The notes beneath the pieces were generated by a model. It saw nothing but the letters and a program-made list of their open reading frames with translations. It did not search any database and was not told where the DNA came from. Of a stretch of DNA of 64,000 nucleotides, positions 11,050-20,924 are shown piece after piece. Position numbers and translations under genes: made by a program. This DNA comes from Oenanthe sinensis (lineage: Eukaryota; Streptophyta; Magnoliopsida; Apiales; Apiaceae), in assembly GCA_028671895.1 (NCBI GenBank), contig JAPMAC010000207.1, positions 2,294,001 to 2,358,000 on the forward strand, in the 5' to 3' direction. Within the stretch, counting starts at the first letter, position 1; each line of letters starts with the position of its first letter.

Positions 11050-11439
11050 TCAAAAGTTACTCAGGTCAATGGCTTTTGTTACATCTTCATCAGAACTTTC
11101 CTCTGCATCTTCATTAATGTTATAAGGTTCATCAAGTTCTTCCATCTTCGCCCATTCATCTTTAATTTGCTGGTCAAGATCCGTTTCTTTTGATTGTGCA
11201 ATTTCAATTTTATTAATTGCTTTCTGTTCCTCTATTTTCATCGATGAGTATGAGATCTTCCCTGCCTTGTACCGTTTATGTAACTCTTTCATTTTCTTGC
11301 AATATACGTCTAACGCTTTTGAGTATACAGAATTTTTATCGACTTTATTCTTCATGTGTTGATTGGCAGAAAATTTATTAAAATTAAGCTGATAAACTCG
11401 GGAGCAATCATTCTCCGATGGACTTTTTCCCTTATCCAT
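11050..11439 (-). CDS. Small MULE-borne gene, MDKGK family member 1 (unknown function)
   Basis: An intact frame of 129 codons from ATG at 11439. I chose this start over an upstream in-frame one because MDKGK(S/K)P also starts the paralogue at 12903. The product is highly charged, with a lysine-rich predicted-helical middle (KALDVYCKKMKELHKRYKAG) and an acidic end finishing SSDEDVTKAIDLSNF. The paralogue has the same plan, including a RAGEIT-like tract where this one has KAGKIS, and ends EDITKPVDLTQP. No zinc ligands, membrane segments or catalytic motif are visible. I do not recognise the family. It looks like a DNA- or RNA-associated accessory protein, which is inference only. It is the only gene of the cassette without a visible break. 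Confidence 0.6.
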   Translation of the reverse strand: MDKGKSPSENDCSRVYQLNFNKFSANQHMKNKVDKNSVYSKALDVYCKKMKELHKRYKAGKISYSSMKIEEQKAINKIEIAQSKETDLDQQIKDEWAKMEELDEPYNINEDAEESSDEDVTKAIDLSNF

Positions 11440-11738
11440 ATCTTCAAACTGAACCTGTAATTTTAATAAAATAAGTTTGGTGATACGGTTTGTATTTGAT
11501 TGGTTGTTAAAAGGACACAATATTTACTAATAGAATCGGCTGTATAATGGTTCTAAATTCCAACGGCTATATAGCGGCTCTAAAATTTTAATATAATTCC
11601 AACGGCTAAATAATACGGCTTTAAATTTTTTACTTATAACGGTCATATAATTTGGGCTATAAATTGTCATTTCAGATTCACTTGTAACACCCATATTTCA
11701 GTATTCAGTATTACATAAATTTTATTAAATATTTTATC

Positions 11739-12072
11739 ATGGATAGGTAAGAGATGTGCTTTTGTGGTGTAGAGCCCGAGATAGGTAATTTGTGAACCGG
11801 TGAAAATGCTGGTAGGCGCTGGGAGCGATGCGTTAGTCGACGGTGTGGTTATTTTATTTGGCTTGATGAGCCACTAACGGGACATGCCTTGGTCGCTAGG
11901 AGAGCTCTACACCAAGATGCAACATAAAATTTATGATGCGAAGAAGATGTGAGTTGTGTACCAGGAAAGGTTGGATAAGGTTCGTGCAAAAGCCAATACA
12001 AAACGGTTGGAACTTCTAGAGAAGGTATGGGAGCTAGAAGCCACTATCAATCACGATAACAATTCCTTATGA
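11739..12072 (+). pseudogene. GRF-type zinc-finger / coiled-coil pseudogene
   Basis: From ATG at 11739 the frame reads MDR-stop, then CFCGVEPEIG, a second stop, then TGENAGRRWERCVSRRCGYF and IWLDEP. The order C-x-C-G, N-(A/P)-GRR-W/F, C, CGYF-W is the GRF zinc-finger signature (PF06839), a single-strand nucleic-acid-binding fold found in topoisomerase and nuclease partners and in many short plant proteins. A frameshift near 11920 moves reading into a helical tail, YQERLDKVRAKANTKRLELL, ending at TGA 12070-12072. Short plant proteins with an N-terminal GRF finger and C-terminal coiled coil are a known class. Two stops plus the frameshift make this copy dead. Confidence 0.75.
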
Positions 12073-12327
12073 TACAGAGAAAGAGATGTGGGTTGTTGTT
12101 TTTTGTATTGTTATGTTGTTTAATGTTTGGTATGTTCATCAGGTTGTATTATGTTGTTTTATGTTAGTGTGATTATGAAAAAATTGTTGTGCTTTAATAA
12201 GTGTTAAACTAACAATAATCAATAACTTTACATAAGAAATAAACCAAACATAAGAAACATACTAAACATTACCTAAGAAACATACGAAACATGACAAACA
12301 TAAGAAACATCGGCATTAAACAACTTA
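12073..12327. other. Spacer in the MULE cassette
   Basis: Holds short reiterations of ATAAGAAACAT(A/C) at about 12232-12310 just beyond the 3' end of the minus-strand gene. Nothing else is recognised. Confidence 0.5.
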
Positions 12328-12903
12328 TTATGGTTGAGTAAGGTCAACAGGTTTTGTGATGTCTTCATCTTCATCTTCATCCTCAACAACTGTCAATTTT
12401 TCCCCTTTAGCTAACTCCAAATCTTCATCCCTCTTCATTAAATACTCAAATGAATCATCAAGTTTTCCCCAAGCAAATTTCATTTCATCCTTTGTGATCT
12501 CCCCTGCACGATAGGCTTGATAATGATACCTTTTTTTTTTATAATCCAACTGAAGTTGGATTTTTTCCATTTTGTTATAGTTCCTGGTATCAACCTCAGC
12601 CTGGAATGCCTTCGAGGAAGGGTAGTTATTTTTTTCATAAGTTACCCCTTCCATGATTGGATGCCCCTTCCTCTTCAGATCTTCCAAAACGTTTGACAAC
12701 CACTATTTTCCGCGCTCCATTCTTTCAAACTTCACCTTTTCTTCCCGATCTACTATATTCAGTAAGCAATCCAACTTCTTTTCATTTTCCTCTATATGGG
12801 GATCATGACTTGGTAGGCAGAAGGTCACTTTCTTCCCCATCTTATTTGGAGGCACCCTTTCACTCACATATTCAGGAATTATTGGTTTCTTCCCCTTATC
12901 CAT
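12328..12903 (-). pseudogene. Small MULE-borne gene, MDKGK family member 2, one stop
   Basis: Paralogue of 11050-11439. It starts MDKGKKPIIPEYVSERVPP at 12903 and reads 67 codons to one in-frame TAG at 12700-12702 (ERGK-stop-WLSNV), then continues without a frame change to 12328, about 191 codons in all. The second half has a basic helical region (QLQLDYKKKRYHYQAYRAG) and a strongly acidic end, EDEDEDEDITKPVDLTQP. Only the start and end match the shorter member closely; the middle is alignable by charge pattern. The single stop could be an error, a late mutation or a read-through site. Function unknown. Confidence 0.6.
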
Positions 12904-13297
12904 TTGCTATAACTTTACTTCAAGAACTTATGAAATTGATTAGTATAGGGAAATTGTTAAAAGAAAACAAAATTTATAGCGAAACAATAATTTACTTTGC
13001 TTTTCCATAGCTTTAAATTTTACTTTCCACATCTTTAACTTTTTTCCCCAACAACTTTAACTTTTACTTTCCACAACTTTAACTTTTACTTTGCATAACT
13101 TAAAATTTTTCCCAACAACTTTAACTTTTACTTTCAACGGATTTGAATTTTGATTTTCACAAACATTAACTATTCTTTTGACCAATCATTTTGTTAAAAT
13201 AAAAATACAATAATGTTTTAAGAATTCATATAAATAGATTGCATTAGTGGTCTCAAATTAAGTTATCATACACATAGAAAATATACATATATTAAGA
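12904..13297. promoter_or_regulatory. Divergent intergenic region with AACTTTAACTTTTAC repeats
   Basis: Lies between two divergently transcribed small genes. At 13010-13140 the words AACTTTAACTTTTACTTTCC and close variants occur about five times. A TATA-like ATATAAATAGA lies near 13228-13240, about 60 bases before the plus-strand ATG. The repeated words resemble those at 10640-10745 and 13890-13985, so the same promoter-like block seems reused within the element. This is inference from position. Confidence 0.45.
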
Positions 13298-13729
13298 ATG
13301 AGTTATACACCAGGAGATATCTTCAAAACTATGGGTAGGAAATGGTGGTGCGGCGATGATTTTTACTACCCACTTGATCCAAATATGGGTTACTCAACTC
13401 ATGCAATAATAAAAATGCAGCATGAGTAGGAATGGAGGACACAATGTCACATAAGTTGTATAGAGCAATGCATCGCTCATGGATTAAGAGTACCGAAATA
13501 GCGTGTGGAAAATATGTTGCGCGACACACCTCAACAACTAGAAACAGTGTTGTTCCGTGCTAGAGAAGAGGAGAATCAAATGCGATTATGTATATTCCGT
13601 CAAGATCTAGTTAAAGCAGCTAGAAACTACGCTGAAGATGGTGACACAGTACAAGCTATGCAGTATCACAATCTCAACGTAAGTCCAGACTACGAATCTG
13701 ACACGATGATGTCTGATGATGATGAATAA
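13298..13729 (+). pseudogene. Small acidic-tailed MULE gene 1 (unknown function), two stops
   Basis: From ATG at 13298 the frame reads MSYTPGDIFKTMGRKWWCGD and continues with two in-frame TAG codons (13427-13429, 13499-13501) to TAA at 13729, 143 codons in one frame. The middle is arginine-rich and predicted helical (ENQMRLCIFRQDLVKAARNY), and the end is acidic, SDTMMSDDDE. The ATG is preceded by a TATA-like box. The neighbour at 14051 has a similar plan: charged helix, then acidic tail with YMSE/TMMSD words. No family is recognised. Both stops could derive from TGG or CAG by C-to-T change. Confidence 0.5.
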
Positions 13730-14050
13730 AAGAATTTGTTGGTTGTATGGATGTTTATTTTTTTCCTTGTATTGCTATCTCTTTTTGTTATTTTCCTGTA
13801 TTATGTTTAGTGTGTTTCAATAAAAATATGATGACAAGTCCATAGCTAAGAACTCTACTGGTACAGACAGATTTGACAAGTCGATAAGTTTACTTTTACT
13901 TTTTTTGGCATGTATATTTCACCAATCGATCAGTTTACTTTGTAGGTAGATTTGACATGTCGATAACTTAACTTTATAACCTTACCTTCACATCCACAAT
14001 TTATACTCTATAAATTTTTACTATTCTTCTTCTCAATAAATATACATAAA
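13730..14050. promoter_or_regulatory. Intergenic region, probable promoter of the next small gene
   Basis: Contains two related blocks with AGATTTGACA(A/T)GTCGATAA and nearby TTTACTTT words (about 13868-13895 and 13946-13972). A TATA-like ACTCTATAAATTT lies near 14006, about 45 bases before the ATG. No coding sequence. Confidence 0.45.
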
Positions 14051-14527
14051 ATGGATCCTAGTAAATGATTGCTTGTAGAAAGGGATTATGAGTACCGTAG
14101 TCTTAAAGAAAGTGATCCAGTGGAATACTTTGCTGGCGTTCGCCGGGAATGGGCACATCGACATTTAGAATCAGACCGTTTGGTTCGTGACCTAGTTACT
14201 CTTGGTGCTAGGGTACCTAATCATGAATCATTAGGCATTTATCAAGACAACTTGATTGGTCAAAGTTGGCCTGCATTTAAACGTAACTTGGAAGTAGCTG
14301 TGAATATCATAAGAGGGGAAAACAATTAAATGTTTTTGTGTAGAAGTCGGCACTATATGCTTCAGCTAGCTCGAGTTACAGTTCGTGAAAGTGGGATAGA
14401 GCTCTCAGAACAGGAGGAACGTTGTCTTCTACAAAATCCTAATTATGCAACTGATGAGTATATGTCTGAGACAGAAACGAAGACAGAATATGTTTCAGAA
14501 GATGACGATTCAGAAGATGACGAATAA
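14051..14527 (+). pseudogene. Small acidic-tailed MULE gene 2 (unknown function), two stops
   Basis: From ATG at 14051 (MDPSK-stop) the frame runs with a TGA at 14066-14068 and a TAA at 14327-14329 to the final TAA at 14527. The first segment reads SLKESDPVEYFAGVRREWAH and RVPNHESLGIYQDNLIGQSW. The second has a helical region (QLARVTVRESGIELSEQEER) and ends in an acidic run, SEDDDSEDDE. It shares layout and tail type with the gene at 13298. No catalytic or metal-binding motif is seen. Function unknown. Confidence 0.5.
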
Positions 14528-14777
14528 TTAAATGTTAAACTACATATTTATGTTATATTATGTTATTTACTGTTGTCCATTACTTTCCTATTATTGTTAT
14601 TGTTGTAAAAAGCGTGACTTTAATTTTTATCAAAGAAAATCAAGCTAAAGTCACTTACCTTTATGAATTAACAAAGTTAAACTAGAAATCACCGGGGATC
14701 AATTAATTGAAACTTAGGAAAATGATCCATAGAGAAAAATAACAACAAACATATTACATTTTAAATACTCTACTGAC
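14528..14777. other. Convergent 3' spacer
   Basis: Lies between the 3' end of the plus-strand small gene and the 3' end of the minus-strand transposase. It is AT-rich, with no recognised signal beyond scattered AATAAA-like words. Confidence 0.5.
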
Positions 14778-17601
14778 TTAATCTGCACGTTTTGGACATC
14801 TTACACTGCGCCTAGTATGTCCTTCTTGCTTACAACGACTGCACGTCACCGTCGTCCTAGGACCGTCCATCTCTGTTAGGATTCTAACTGATTGCCCCTT
14901 ATCACCTCTTTTCTTCTTTACCTTCATTAAAGTTTCATCAGCTACTAACGTCCCATACTGTTGCCAACGCCTGGGCAATGCATAATTCCAATACTGGGTA
15001 GGTGCCAAAGGAAAGATAACAGGTTCCCACAACTTCTACAACTGTGAGGATTAATGGTAAGGCCCTATCCACTGCTTCCAGTTTATGTTGTTTGCCATAC
15101 AACCTGCCACAACATGCGAACAGGGTAAACGGTGGCACGTCCATTTGCCACAGGTGCAACTACGTTTACCAATATCTACATTCTTTTTGTTACCACCTTT
15201 CCACACCGATTTAACATGATATCGGTGTGTCATCACTTGATAGATCCCCATCTGACGACTATAGGTCTCAACCTTATGTGCAATAGCTTTCTCCAAAATT
15301 TTTGTTAACATTGTTGTCGTCCTCGCACACAACTCTTAACCCTTTTGCAGGCTTTCCTCGACAATGTTCCTTTGTGTGTTCACTATCTTCACAGTCCTGT
15401 AGAAGATATACTCCGTCATCGCCGTCATCGGAAGGAAACGAGCCATTCTAATGTTACCATTAAAACCTTCCATTATATTAGTGATACTTTACCCATATTG
15501 AGATCCATCGGTGTCGTGACACAAGGTCCACAATTCTGCAAGAATGTTCTGAAGGTATTGCAATGCAGGAAGAGATATCTGCCCAATTATTTTCATGTAA
15601 GCATCATGTTTCCTAACTTGCGTAGTTACCCCAGCTAACCACATCAACTCTCCACCGGGGTGCTGTGAGGAAAAATTACTTCTCACGTAGAACAAGCAGA
15701 ACCGATGCATGCCATATGATTACGTAAATCCATTCATCATGTACCTCATTGCTGCAAGAATATTTGGTACACAATATGATATTATGCACACACCCTGTCT
15801 TTCCTTGCAAACATGTTTACGGAATAGCTTCAAAAACCAAGATCAGTTCTCAAATGTCTCCTCCTCAACCAAGGCATAACAAATGGGATATTGGTGATTG
15901 TTCGAATCAACTCCCATGGCAATAAGGAGTTTTTCATTGTACCTCCCCTTCAAAAACGGTCCATCTATTAAAATTACTGGACATGCATGCTGCCAACCAT
16001 CCTTCATTGCTTTAAGACACCAAAATATTCTCTTACGTACAGAAGTGTCCTGGACTGTTTTATAAAGGACAACAAAAATCTTAACTACACTTCCTGGATT
16101 ATCATGTACCAAAGCCGTCAAGAACACAGGGAGAACATAATATGTCATGCTCCATTTACCATAGACCTCCTCAATTGCTTCCTGTTTGCCCCTCCATGCT
16201 CTTAGGTAACTAACACGATGGTGGTATTCATCATTTACCATGGTCATAACAATCATGATTGACAAATTTGGCCTCTCCATCACCTATTACATGATTTAAT
16301 AAGATCAAATCAACACAACTAGTGTATCTGTACTCAAAGATTCCCTGTAAATATTGGTAATTTATTAAACTTACTTGGGGTTTCACAAGTCTTGAAATTA
16401 ATTTTGCTGAGATTCTGTGGTGATCCTGCAACGGTTCGTTGTTAACGCATGTGTGCATTTCTCTCACCTTTGTGATTTCCCACAGTCTATGCTTCTTCAT
16501 CAAAGCAGCTCGCAACCTCCAAGGACAATCGTCACTCAATTCACACTCTGCAATGAACTAAGTACGATTACTCCTCATAACTTTATAATTCATGTCACTA
16601 TTGATGTGAACCTCTCTTACTGCCGTAACTAAGGTATCCTTGTCACGGAATAATGTTCCCACCGAGAATATTGTATTTCGAGGATTAAAAACAGTCAACA
16701 TCTTACCCAGATTCGTCACTGTAATTGGTGTAAACTCGTCATTCTCAAAGAAGGCTGCCATTGGAACATGGGGTCCAACCATTGGAACATGGAATTCTTG
16801 CTCAATACCCCTCGAATTCAGTCCCAAATCGACCCCATCGTCTGACTCATCTTCATTGTCATCTTCTAAAAATTCCTCATCACTTGAACTGTACTACTCA
16901 TATTCTTCATTTTCATTGATGAAGGCCAAATTTCTACCAGCCGTTGATGTAAATGGATCACGTGGGGGAGACAAGATCAAACCAACATTGTGTCCATAAG
17001 AATGTTCAACTCCATATTTATTAGTGGTAAACACATTCCTGCTTGAACCACCACCATATTCCTCAAATGCATGACTGCTAGAACCGCCAACATACGGCTC
17101 ACTGTTACCTCCTCCACTAAAATAATAATATGACCAACCCGTCATACCATAATCTGGTAACCGACTCCTCTCATATATTGTGTCATAACTTGATTATGTG
17201 GGTTGGCTAGGCTATGAGTAACCGCCCTGATCATATGAAAACACATCCTCTTGTACTATTTTTTCAGCATCCACAAATAATGATACATCACCCATCCCCA
17301 TCTGCATCTGTCTAGGAACACTCAGCATCCTCCTCACATCATCATCGCAATTAACACCAACAATGTAATATCCACTTAATATATTACCAAGACCTAATTG
17401 AGGATATTTAAACCTCATCTTCACATTCCAATGTGAACTGCTAATCTGCATTATTCGATACACAATATCCTTCAACTCATCATAAGAGGTTCTCCATTTA
17501 ATATACTGCATTTTTTGGGGATCTATAGAATATCTTGTATCATCATCCCGTCTAATTATTTCACCTCCCCAGAAAAAAATTACATTCACTAGATCTTCCA
17601 T
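14778..17601 (-). pseudogene. MuDR-type MULE transposase, nearly full length but broken
   Basis: Reading down from ATG at 17601: an N-terminal PB1-like/leader module (17212-17601); a glycine/serine-rich linker and acidic EEYE/DDNEDESDD region (about 16830-17145); the MuDR DNA-binding module (PF03108), with CELSDDCPWRLRAALMKKH and HTCVN (about 16420-16540); the catalytic MULE domain (PF10551), starting at DGPFLKGRYNEKLLIAMGVD (about 15900-15970); a SWIM zinc finger CTCGKWTCHRLPCSHVVAGC (about 15105-15165); and a terminal CCHC knuckle CSRCKQEGHTRRSVRC (about 14790-14835). The second catalytic aspartate, expected in an SDR-like motif, reads SYC: tyrosine at 15774-15776. Stops and frameshifts separate the blocks. 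It is catalytically dead but the domain set is complete. Confidence 0.9.
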
Positions 17602-18170
17602 TTTCCTACATTTTAAACAATATTTTTAATTATTTAATAACAGACATATATTAATAAATAACTAACAAATTATCAAAAACAATTTTTTCTTATAACTAAA
17701 CATATATTATTAAATCTTTAACAAATTATTAATAACAAACTAATAAATTATATTACTAACAATTTATATCACTAACAGATCTGTTCACCTCAAAGTTAGT
17801 CTAATTATTTAATGTATACACATTTTCATCTCAAAATTAGTCTAATTATGAACTATTTATATTTAACATGTCAATTAGCAGAATAGTACGTATAAAAACG
17901 ATAATGCGGATATCAAATATAACAGAAAACCATTACAAAGTATCGAATATAACATATAAATTGTTTTATAAAATTAAAAAAATTATATGCAAGATATAAA
18001 AAAATTGAAGATAGAAAATGTACATTGCTAAAACTGCAGATGTGAGGAAATTAAATGAAGATTTGTGTATAATATAGACAGATGTGCCTTGAAATGTGTG
18101 GTGGGAGATAAGATAAGGTTAACTGCTGTGAATGACGTACACTAAAAGAAAAATTTTAAACTTCAATTAA
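17602..18170. promoter_or_regulatory. 5' flank of the transposase gene
   Basis: AT-rich sequence between the transposase start and the right subterminal array. Reiterated TAATAAATTA and ACTAACA words occur at 17640-17780. No coding sequence is seen. By position it should hold the transposase promoter. Confidence 0.45.
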
Positions 18171-18450
18171 TTGTTCGCCATCTCAAAATTTGTACACAAT
18201 AGGACAAGAATTTTACATCTCTAGAACTGTTCGCCATGTGCTATGGCGAACACAACCTCTCTACAATCTTTGTAGTGTTCGCCATTTGAGATTGCAAACA
18301 GAGTATTATTTGCTTCAAGTTGTGTTCGCCAGTGGACAATGTATACACATTAAGAAAAAATAAAAAAAATTAGCTTGTTGTACATCCTATGACGAACACA
18401 ACTTCTACAAACCTGTGTACTATTCGCCATGTGCTATGGCGTACATGTTT
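18171..18450. repeat. Right subterminal array of the MULE (TGTTCGCCA motif)
   Basis: At least seven occurrences of TGTTCGCCA or its complement: 18172-18180, 18228-18236, 18244-18252, 18276-18284, 18323-18330, about 18391 (GACGAACACA) and 18422-18445. The pair at 18228-18252 forms a perfect hairpin, TGTTCGCCAT and ATGGCGAACA around a five-base loop. A second, imperfect copy of that hairpin is at 18422-18445. Relative to the left array, most motifs are inverted, as expected for opposite ends of one DNA element. Confidence 0.8.
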
Positions 18451-18774
18451 ACATTTCTTATTTTCAATGTAATAAACATATCCAGTTATGTTTGCCATTT
18501 TTGAGAATTTGTTGTACCATTCTTGAAAACAATTGAACGTCTGTGCTATTTTTGAAACAACAACTTAGTCCTTATACCAATTATGAACCGGAGCCCTGAA
18601 CTTGGGTGCATCTTTTGGTCCAACCTTTCGTAAGACTCTCTACTGTTGGTATTCACATAAATAAAATAAATGGCTCTCTTTGCTTCATCAAGATTTTTAA
18701 ACACTAATTTTTATAAATTTAATTTATTTTAGTTGGTGAGATTTTTGTATATATTCATCATTATTAATGAATAG

Positions 18775-19375
18775 GGGAGTTTTTATATTATATATAGAAT
18801 TACCTGCTGCATGAGAGGATTCTGTGTCTGTGACGAGAACTGCTCGTGATTTACACCAGAAAGGGGAGGCATGCCGAGCATGGTACTTTGACCTTGCTGT
18901 TGTACCTGTTGGAAACAGGGGGTGGCGCTCGTAGCGCCGGGTGAGGGCTCCCGAAAATTTAGGGCCCCCAATTTATCCAGCCTTATAAATTTTTATAGAT
19001 ATTTATAACAAAAGAATTATGGTTTATTAATAAAATTTAGAAATATTGATAATATTATAATTAAAATCAAATTTATTAGACTTTATTTTTTATTTATAAT
19101 ATTTTTTGATAGTTTATTTTATTAAAAAAATATAGTTTAATAATTTTAATGTATATTGAAATACATAAAAGACAATTTTAAAATTTTGCTAAGGGTCCCG
19201 AAAATATTTGCTACATCCCTGTTGGAAATGCTGCAAAGACTTCTCCCTCTGATCCAGTGCAAATTCAGTTCTTCCACGAAACTGTCCCTGAAATGCAGGC
19301 ATATGATGCACGAAACTTAATAACATACTTTACGATCAGATTCTAACAAGAGGCCTATAATTGTGTCTTCAATGT
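18775..19375 (-). pseudogene. NOT3: NOT3 exon fragment, tandem copy 1
   Basis: On the minus strand an acceptor (TGCATTTCAG) near 19300 is followed by an exon reading GQFRGRTEFALDQREKSLQH. The frame is then interrupted by a hAT-like MITE, then continues VQQQGQSTMLGMPPLSGVNH and NPLMQQ to a donor CAG|GTAATT near 18803. This matches the conserved central region of plant CCR4-NOT subunit 3, known to me as the stretch containing QFRGRTE and VQQQG...LLGMPPLSGVNHKQF. Having introns makes it a genomic duplicate, not a processed copy. The whole unit, including its MITE, recurs at 20001-20600. Only this part of the gene is present, so it is a pseudogene fragment. Confidence 0.7.
18917..19221. mobile_element. 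hAT-like MITE in a NOT3 exon, copy 1
   Basis: A 305 bp AT-rich non-coding insert that splits the NOT3 coding frame. Its ends are AGGGGGTGGCG and GCTACATCCCTG, imperfect inverted repeats of the CAGGGG type. Flanks TTGGAAAC (18909-18916) and TTGGAAAT (19222-19229) are an 8-bp target duplication with one change. Eight bases is the hAT superfamily signature. The paralogous insert at 20143 has a perfect duplication. Confidence 0.8.
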
Positions 19376-20000
19376 ATACTCATGAACCCACGTTATTAGA
19401 AAAACCGCTTTATAAAAACAATAAAATGTCAAACCGCAATGCTCACCATGTGAATATATGATTATTGGTATGCTCACAATATGATGCATTAAAATATATA
19501 CATTCCAGTTCACTTGCATACCCAAATAATACATTAAAGTAAGAAAGAGACTGATAAAAGCTCAACACATTAAAGTCCAGTGCCCAGTCAAGTTAGGTGC
19601 CGATTTGTTCTACACCGGAATTAACAGTCAAAAGATTTTAGGTTCTTCGCTTTCTAAAAATTTATCTTTACTTCATATTCCATGTCACTCACCCACATTT
19701 AACGTAGTCAAATATCATCTAATCTACAACATATTGCGATTTAGAACTAGATCTTCCTTTGCCTTCGCTTTCATATTCATATAAATATTTTCAAATACAC
19801 CGGACAAGCTGACATCAAAATTAAGCTAGTATGTTTTATTTTCTACTAATATGGATATGCCCTTAAGAGAAACAAAGCATAATTATTGTTTGCAACTTAA
19901 AAAAACATGGATTACCCGTGCACATTCACAGTTTTGGTAACTACGTGTCTACGTTGTTAACAACAAAACAAATGCCGAAGGATAACAGATTTACAGCCAA
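19376..20000. other. Spacer between NOT3 tandem copies
   Basis: No exon of NOT3 and no transposon end is recognised. Probably intron or former intron sequence of the duplicated gene segment. It separates the end of copy 1 from the start of copy 2, giving a repeat period of about 1.2 kb. Confidence 0.4.
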
Positions 20001-20600
20001 GGGAGTTTTTATATTATATATAGAATTACCTGCTGCATGAGAGGATTCTGTGGCTGTGACGAGAACTGCTCGTGATTTACACCAGAAAGGGGAGGCTTGC
20101 CGAGCATGGTACTTTGACCTTGCTGTTGTACTTGTTGGAAACCGGGGGTGGCGCTCATAGCGCGGGGTGAGGGCTCCCGAAAATTTAGGGCTCCGAATTT
20201 ATCCGGCCTTATAAATTTTTATAGATATTTGTAACAAAAGAATATGGTTTATTAATAAAATTTTGAAATATTGATAATATTATAATTAAAATCAAATTTA
20301 TTAGACTTTATTTTTTATTTATAATATTTTTCGATAATTTATTTTATTTAAAAAATATAGTTTAATAATTTTAATGTATATTGAAATATATAAAAGGCAC
20401 AATTTTAAAATTTTGCACATGACCCCGAAAATATTTGCTACACCCCTGTTGGAAACGCTGCAAAAACTTTTCCCTCTGATCCAGTGCAAATTCAGTTCTT
20501 CCACGAAACTGAAATGCAGGCATATGATGCACAAAACTAAATAACATACTTTACGATCAGATTCTAACAACAGGCCTATAATTGTGTATTCAATGCATGC
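20001..20600 (-). pseudogene. NOT3: NOT3 exon fragment, tandem copy 2
   Basis: Repeat of 18775-19375 starting at the same GGGAGTTTTTATATTATATA. It holds the same donor, coding words (VQQQGQSTMLG, PPLSGVNHEQF) and MITE. At the acceptor side it lacks six bases (GGACAG) right after TTTCAG, which removes the first codons of the exon. A T/A difference changes MPP to KPP in the LGMPPL motif. It presumably arose by unequal exchange after the MITE had inserted. Confidence 0.7.
20143..20448. mobile_element. hAT-like MITE in a NOT3 exon, copy 2
   Basis: 306 bp, same element as 18917-19221 by sequence. Flanked by a perfect 8-bp duplication TTGGAAAC (20135-20142, 20449-20456). Ends CGGGGGTGGCG and CTACACCCCTG. 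It shares its position within the exon with copy 1, so it inserted once, before the host segment was duplicated. Confidence 0.85.
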
Positions 20601-20924
20601 AGTGGTAAATTGGCTGAAGATAAAAAGAACTCACCTCAAGCCAAATATGAAAACAAGCTTAACTCTTATGTAACCCGACAAGTGACTAAATATTTTTGCC
20701 AATATATAGGGTGTGATTCTTTTTTTTTTTTTTGCCTTCAAATAGTAAGATAAAACAAAAAGCCGCGACATTGGCTTTAGAAGGACAAAAAGTTCACTAA
20801 GGAACAAATTATTATTATTTATTAATACATGTACCCAGACTGACGCTCAAAGCAGTTATCAAATAATGTTGTGCAGAAAGCCTAAAATTTAAATTCCCAA
20901 AAAGAAAAGAAAACGGTGACATAT
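20601..20924. other. Probable NOT3 intron sequence
   Basis: AT-rich, with a poly-T run at 20719-20731. It lies between two NOT3 exon fragments in the expected order, so intron origin is likely. Confidence 0.4.

Larger units (their letters stand above)
7520..18580 (-). mobile_element. Giant Mutator-like element with multi-gene cargo
   Basis: About 11 kb framed by two arrays built on TGGCGAACA and its complement (7596-7765 and 18171-18450). Between them lie a MuDR-type transposase (minus), a plant-mobile-domain gene (plus), a GRF zinc-finger gene (plus), two MDKGK-start paralogues (minus) and two acidic-tailed small genes (plus). The element is taken to run from just outside the arrays, but no convincing 9-bp target duplication was found, so the ends are approximate. 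Transposase strand is used for orientation. Nearly every gene has stops or frameshifts, so this copy is dead. That it is one element is inferred from the matching arrays at both ends; a cluster of neighbouring elements is the alternative. Confidence 0.6.

Noticed and set aside
16640..16999. 119-codon plus-strand frame with serine runs
   Set aside because: It is antisense to the acidic linker of the MULE transposase, whose motifs fit the minus strand.
18171..18450. CRISPR-like repeat array
   Set aside because: The repeat is about 9 bases, occurs in both orientations with uneven spacing, and is mirrored at the other end of a MULE. The context is a plant nuclear genome.
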